This document shows, in pieces, positions 61,084 to 64,000 of a DNA stretch of 64,000 nt; within the stretch, counting starts at the first letter, position 1, and each line of letters opens with the position of its first letter. Under the pieces are notes generated by a model. It did not search any database. It was not told the DNA's origin and was given only the letters and a program-made list of their open reading frames with translations. Source of the DNA: Novosphingobium jiangmenense (lineage in GTDB: Bacteria; Pseudomonadota; Alphaproteobacteria; Sphingomonadales; Sphingomonadaceae). A program made the translations under genes and the position numbers. Location: positions 62,001 through 126,000 of the forward strand of contig NZ_JADQDC010000011.1 in assembly GCF_015694345.1 (NCBI RefSeq), written 5' to 3'.

Positions 61084-62328
61084 TCAGCCCTCCAGCGTCA
61101 GCAGCGGCGAGGTGTCCGGCCCTGCCAGCTTGGCCTGTGCAGCCCCTTCGGCGCGCGCGATGTAGCCCTTCGACTTCTCGACCTCGCCCGAAAGCGTATC
61201 GACCGTCTGCTTCATCGCATCGAGCGCCTTGAGCTTGAAGGTGTCGATCGTGTCCATCGTATCGTAGATGTTCTGGAAGGCACGCTGCAGCGTCTCCAGC
61301 GGGATCGTGCTGGAAGCGGCCATCTCGTGAATCTTGCCGGTCTGTTCGCGCAGCAGCTTGCCGGTGGAATCGATCATGTTCGCGGTGGTGGTGTTGAGCG
61401 CGGTGATCTGCTGGAGCACCAGCCGCTGGTTGGTCATCGCCTGCGCCACGGTCACTGCCGTGCGCAGCGCCGCCACCGTCGTGGTGCTGGCGCGGTCGAC
61501 GCCCTTGACCAGTTCGACGTTGTTCTTCTTGACCAGATCGAGCGCGAGATAGCCCTGCACCGTCACCGCCATCTGGGTCAGCAGGTCCTGCGTACGCTGG
61601 CGGGTGTAGAACAGCGCGCTTTCGCGGATCGCCTTGGCCTTCGCCGGATCGGTGTGATCGAGATCGGCAGCGGCTTCCTCCAGCTTGGCATCGAGCGTCC
61701 TGGAGATGTGGATCATCTGCTCTAGATTGCCCATCGCTTCCCACAGCTTCTGGCGCTCTACATCGATGCCGGCGTTGTCCATCAGCAACTCGTCCTTGCC
61801 CGAGGCGAGGCGTTCGAGGATCGCCTTGATGTGGCCCTGCGCCGAGGTGTAGCCGTCGAAGTACTTCTTCAGGCTGTTGCCGAAGGGGATGATGCCAAGG
61901 AACTTGCGGCCCGAGGACAGGTTGCCCTGCCTACCGGGATCGAGGTCCTCGATCGTGCGGCGCAGCGCGGCAAGGTCGGCGCCAACGCCGCTGTCCTTGT
62001 CCATCGCGCGGATCGGCCGGTCGAGGAAGCGGTTCGACATGCCCGCTGCCTGCGAAATCTCCTTGCGGCCCATGTTGGTCAGCTGATCGACCTTCTTGCC
62101 GAACTCCGGACTTTGCGCGTCGACAGAGATCAGGTCAGCCACGAAGGCATCGACCTTGGCTTCCAGCTTGGAGCGGTTCTCGTCTGAAACCGGCACTAGC
62201 CCTGCCGCCTGTGCGGGCGCGACCACCGGCACCGGATCGGGCGGGGTCAAGCTGATCGGGGTCATTGTCGCGGTTTCGGTGGGGGTAGAAGCCATCGTGC
62301 TGGGACTTTCGGAATTGAACGCGTTCAA
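61084..62328 (-). CDS. TelA-family toxic anion resistance protein
   Basis: A 414-residue, largely helical, cytoplasmic protein. FLDRPIRAM, LEDLDPG-like RTIEDLDPGRQGN, IIPFGNSLKKYFDGY and LREQTGKIHEMA match TelA/KlaA. The family is linked to tellurite resistance and to cell-envelope stress, mechanism unknown. Starts at 62328 (MNAFNS) or 62295 (MASTPT) are both possible, as the first 40 residues are a Pro/Thr-rich tail. It heads a TelA, XpaC-like, PHA-system operon. Confidence 0.88.
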   Translation of the reverse strand: MNAFNSESPSTMASTPTETATMTPISLTPPDPVPVVAPAQAAGLVPVSDENRSKLEAKVDAFVADLISVDAQSPEFGKKVDQLTNMGRKEISQAAGMSNRFLDRPIRAMDKDSGVGADLAALRRTIEDLDPGRQGNLSSGRKFLGIIPFGNSLKKYFDGYTSAQGHIKAILERLASGKDELLMDNAGIDVERQKLWEAMGNLEQMIHISRTLDAKLEEAAADLDHTDPAKAKAIRESALFYTRQRTQDLLTQMAVTVQGYLALDLVKKNNVELVKGVDRASTTTVAALRTAVTVAQAMTNQRLVLQQITALNTTTANMIDSTGKLLREQTGKIHEMAASSTIPLETLQRAFQNIYDTMDTIDTFKLKALDAMKQTVDTLSGEVEKSKGYIARAEGAAQAKLAGPDTSPLLTLEG

Positions 62329-62444
62329 AGCTATGCTCGCAACATGGTATGTCGCGCCGTCGCGCGCAAGCTGTCTTATACTCGCAACACAGCGCCGCGC
62401 CTTGGGCCATATCGACGGAGCGTTGCCACAGGTCCATCAACGGC

Positions 62445-63167
62445 ATGATGACCACGATGAAACGATGCGCCGTGTTCGGCGCCAGCGGCGGGATCGGCGC
62501 CGCCCTGACCACCCTTCTCGCCGCACGCGAAGACATGAGCGAAGTCCACGCCCTGTCGCGCAGCGGCGGCATTGGCGCGGGCAAGATCATCGCCCACCAC
62601 TTCGACCTGCTTGACGAAACCTCGATTGCGCAGGCCTGCCAAGGCATCGGCGCACCGCTCGACCTCGTGATCGTCGCCACCGGACGCCTGGTCCGCGAAA
62701 CAGGGGAAGGCCCCGAAAAATCCTGGCGCGCGCTGGATGCCGCCGCGATGGCAGAGCTCTACGCGATCAACACCATCGGCCCTGCCCTGATCGCGCGGCA
62801 TACGCTGCCCCTGCTGCCAAAGGACCGCCCCGCCACGTTCGCCGCGATCTCCGCCCGCGTCGGCTCGATCGGCGACAACCGCCTTGGCGGCTGGCATTCC
62901 TATCGTGCCTCGAAGGCGGCGCTCAACATGCTGGTGAAGAACTTCGCCATCGAACTCGCCCGCACCCACCCGCAGGCCGTGGCCGTCACCCTCCACCCCG
63001 GCACCGTCGACACACCGCTATCGCGCCCTTTCCAGCGCGGCGTCGCGCCCGAAAAGCTGTTCACCCCCGAACGCTCGGCCGGGCATCTGCTCGCTGTGAT
63101 CGACAGCCTGACACCAGCGCAAAGCGGCAAGATGATCGCGTGGGACGGTGCGGAAGTGCCCTTCTAG
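62445..63167 (+). CDS. Short-chain dehydrogenase, C-factor-like
   Basis: A 240-residue SDR. The nucleotide motif GASGGIG, the YRASKAALNML catalytic region, and HPGTVDTPLSRPF match the C-factor (CsgA)-like atypical SDRs. Alternative starts are the ATG codons at 62448 and 62457; no strong ribosome site separates them. It diverges from the TelA operon with about 116 bases between starts. Substrate unknown. Confidence 0.85.
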   Translation: MMTTMKRCAVFGASGGIGAALTTLLAAREDMSEVHALSRSGGIGAGKIIAHHFDLLDETSIAQACQGIGAPLDLVIVATGRLVRETGEGPEKSWRALDAAAMAELYAINTIGPALIARHTLPLLPKDRPATFAAISARVGSIGDNRLGGWHSYRASKAALNMLVKNFAIELARTHPQAVAVTLHPGTVDTPLSRPFQRGVAPEKLFTPERSAGHLLAVIDSLTPAQSGKMIAWDGAEVPF

Positions 63168-63206
63168 GAAACCGCAGCGGCCAAGGCTTCAGCAACCCTC
63201 GCCTGC

Positions 63207-64000
63207 TCAATACTTGACGTTGCGGGTAAAGCCGCCGTCGACGGTGAGGTTCACGCCGGTAATCCACGAAGCCCGCGCCGAGGCGAGGAACAGCACGGCA
63301 TCGGCAATCTCCTCTGGCTTGCCGAAGCGACCCTGGGGATGTCGGCTGCGATTGGCCTCGGTGTATTCGGGCATTTCCGTGCCGAGAAAGCCCCAGCTGC
63401 CATCGGGGATCCACACCGGCCCGGGACACACGCAATTGCAGCGGATGCCATCCTTCATGTAATCGACCGACAGCTGGTGGGTGTAGTTGATCAGCGCGGC
63501 CTTCATCGCCCCATAACTCAGCCCGGATTCGCCGAACGCGTGGTTCTCGATGGCGGTGATGGTCGACATCTGCACGAACGCGCCGCCGCCTGCGGCCTTC
63601 AGATGCGGCAAGGCGGTGTCGAACATCGCCACGGCCGACATCAGATCGACATTGTAGTTGATGTCCCAGCCCTTGCGGCTGCGCGGTATCCCGCCAAGCG
63701 CGCTGGCATTGGACACGACGATGTCGATGCCGCCCATGTCGGCAGCGGCCTTCTCGACCCAGGCGGTCACCTGATCGAAATAGCCGCAATCGACAACCGA
63801 GCCATAGACCTGCCCGCGCGAGGACAATGCTTCGACCGCATCCTCCACGCCGTCGCCCGCCAGCTGCGTGGCGTAGACCTCCTTGTCGCTGGGGTTCGGC
63901 TCGCCAGAGCGTGCCCTGCGGCCGCAGAACGAGACGATTGCGCCCTCGTCGAGAAAGCCCTCGACGATCCTGCGCCCGATCCCGCGCGTTGCCGCACTGA
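63207..64000 (-). CDS. Short-chain dehydrogenase/reductase (5' end outside window)
   Basis: The frame runs off the right edge. Visible sequence begins SAATRGIGRRIVEGF, which is the last part of the Gly-rich cofactor motif, so only about eight to ten N-terminal residues are missing. SNASA, SYGAMKAALINYTHQ (catalytic Tyr-Lys), CPGPVW and TVDGGFTRNVKY at the C-terminus complete a typical SDR. It converges on the C-factor-like SDR gene 39 bases away. Function beyond oxidoreduction is not evident. Confidence 0.85.
   Translation of the reverse strand, partial: SAATRGIGRRIVEGFLDEGAIVSFCGRRARSGEPNPSDKEVYATQLAGDGVEDAVEALSSRGQVYGSVVDCGYFDQVTAWVEKAAADMGGIDIVVSNASALGGIPRSRKGWDINYNVDLMSAVAMFDTALPHLKAAGGGAFVQMSTITAIENHAFGESGLSYGAMKAALINYTHQLSVDYMKDGIRCNCVCPGPVWIPDGSWGFLGTEMPEYTEANRSRHPQGRFGKPEEIADAVLFLASARASWITGVNLTVDGGFTRNVKY

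Overview
The window is GC-rich and densely coded. Its genes point to a Sphingomonadales alphaproteobacterium, most likely Novosphingobium or a close relative. The evidence is four TonB-dependent receptors paired with catabolic enzymes, TorF-type outer-membrane proteins, an ECF promoter pattern close to the alphaproteobacterial EcfG type, and abundant SDR, sulfatase and DUF1254 genes. I see no rRNA, tRNA, CRISPR array, transposase or phage gene. No gap between genes exceeds about 300 bases if the small ORF at 20771-21013 is counted.

Region 1 (1-16.4 kb) is a catabolic locus. It starts with the end of a probable Gfo/Idh oxidoreductase, a DUF1080 (3-keto-glycoside hydrolase type) protein and an atypical FMN 2-hydroxy-acid oxidase. 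A long leftward block follows: GH3 beta-glucosidase, sulfatase, carboxylesterase, SDR, TonB receptor, GlcD-type FAD oxidase, MFS carrier, AraC regulator and GntR regulator. A near-identical 17-bp palindrome sits before the AraC gene and, in two copies, before the receptor. Together they look like uptake and stepwise dismantling of a sulfated, acylated or glycosylated compound. Region 2 (15.4-19.3 kb) is an overlapping aldo/keto reductase-glpD-glpK run. At 19.4-20.8 kb a TetR gene with twin operators diverges from a small membrane protein and a limonene-epoxide-hydrolase-like protein.

Region 3 (21.2-32.7 kb) is a phosphate-scavenging island. It has a TonB receptor with an NPP-type phosphodiesterase, ppk-ppx, and a second TonB receptor with a beta-propeller phytase lipoprotein. 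Pho-box-like 11-bp repeats precede all three transcription units.

Region 4 (32.8-40.9 kb) is the most unusual part. Four promoter-like sites of form GGAATA-N15-CGTT precede a beta-barrel protein with a Ser/Gly/Asp loop, a four-gene operon (P-loop NTPase, ABC-type membrane domain without its ATPase, alpha/beta hydrolase, OprP-like porin), an ECF sigma/anti-sigma operon, and a subtilisin-like protease with a charged coiled coil. This looks like one self-contained ECF regulon of unknown purpose.

Region 5 (40.9-50.4 kb) is a TetR-flanked operon: TonB receptor, Cys-type sulfatase, DUF1254/DUF1214 protein, a truncated DUF1254 copy, an SDR and the formylglycine-generating enzyme that activates sulfatases. 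Region 6 (50.4-64 kb) holds two outer-membrane proteins with matching hairpin leaders, a SulP transporter plus beta-carbonic anhydrase, a two-component system, a DOPA-dioxygenase-like gene, acetyl-CoA synthetase, a dispersed palindromic repeat, a TelA/XpaC-like/PHA-system operon and two SDR genes, the last cut by the window edge.
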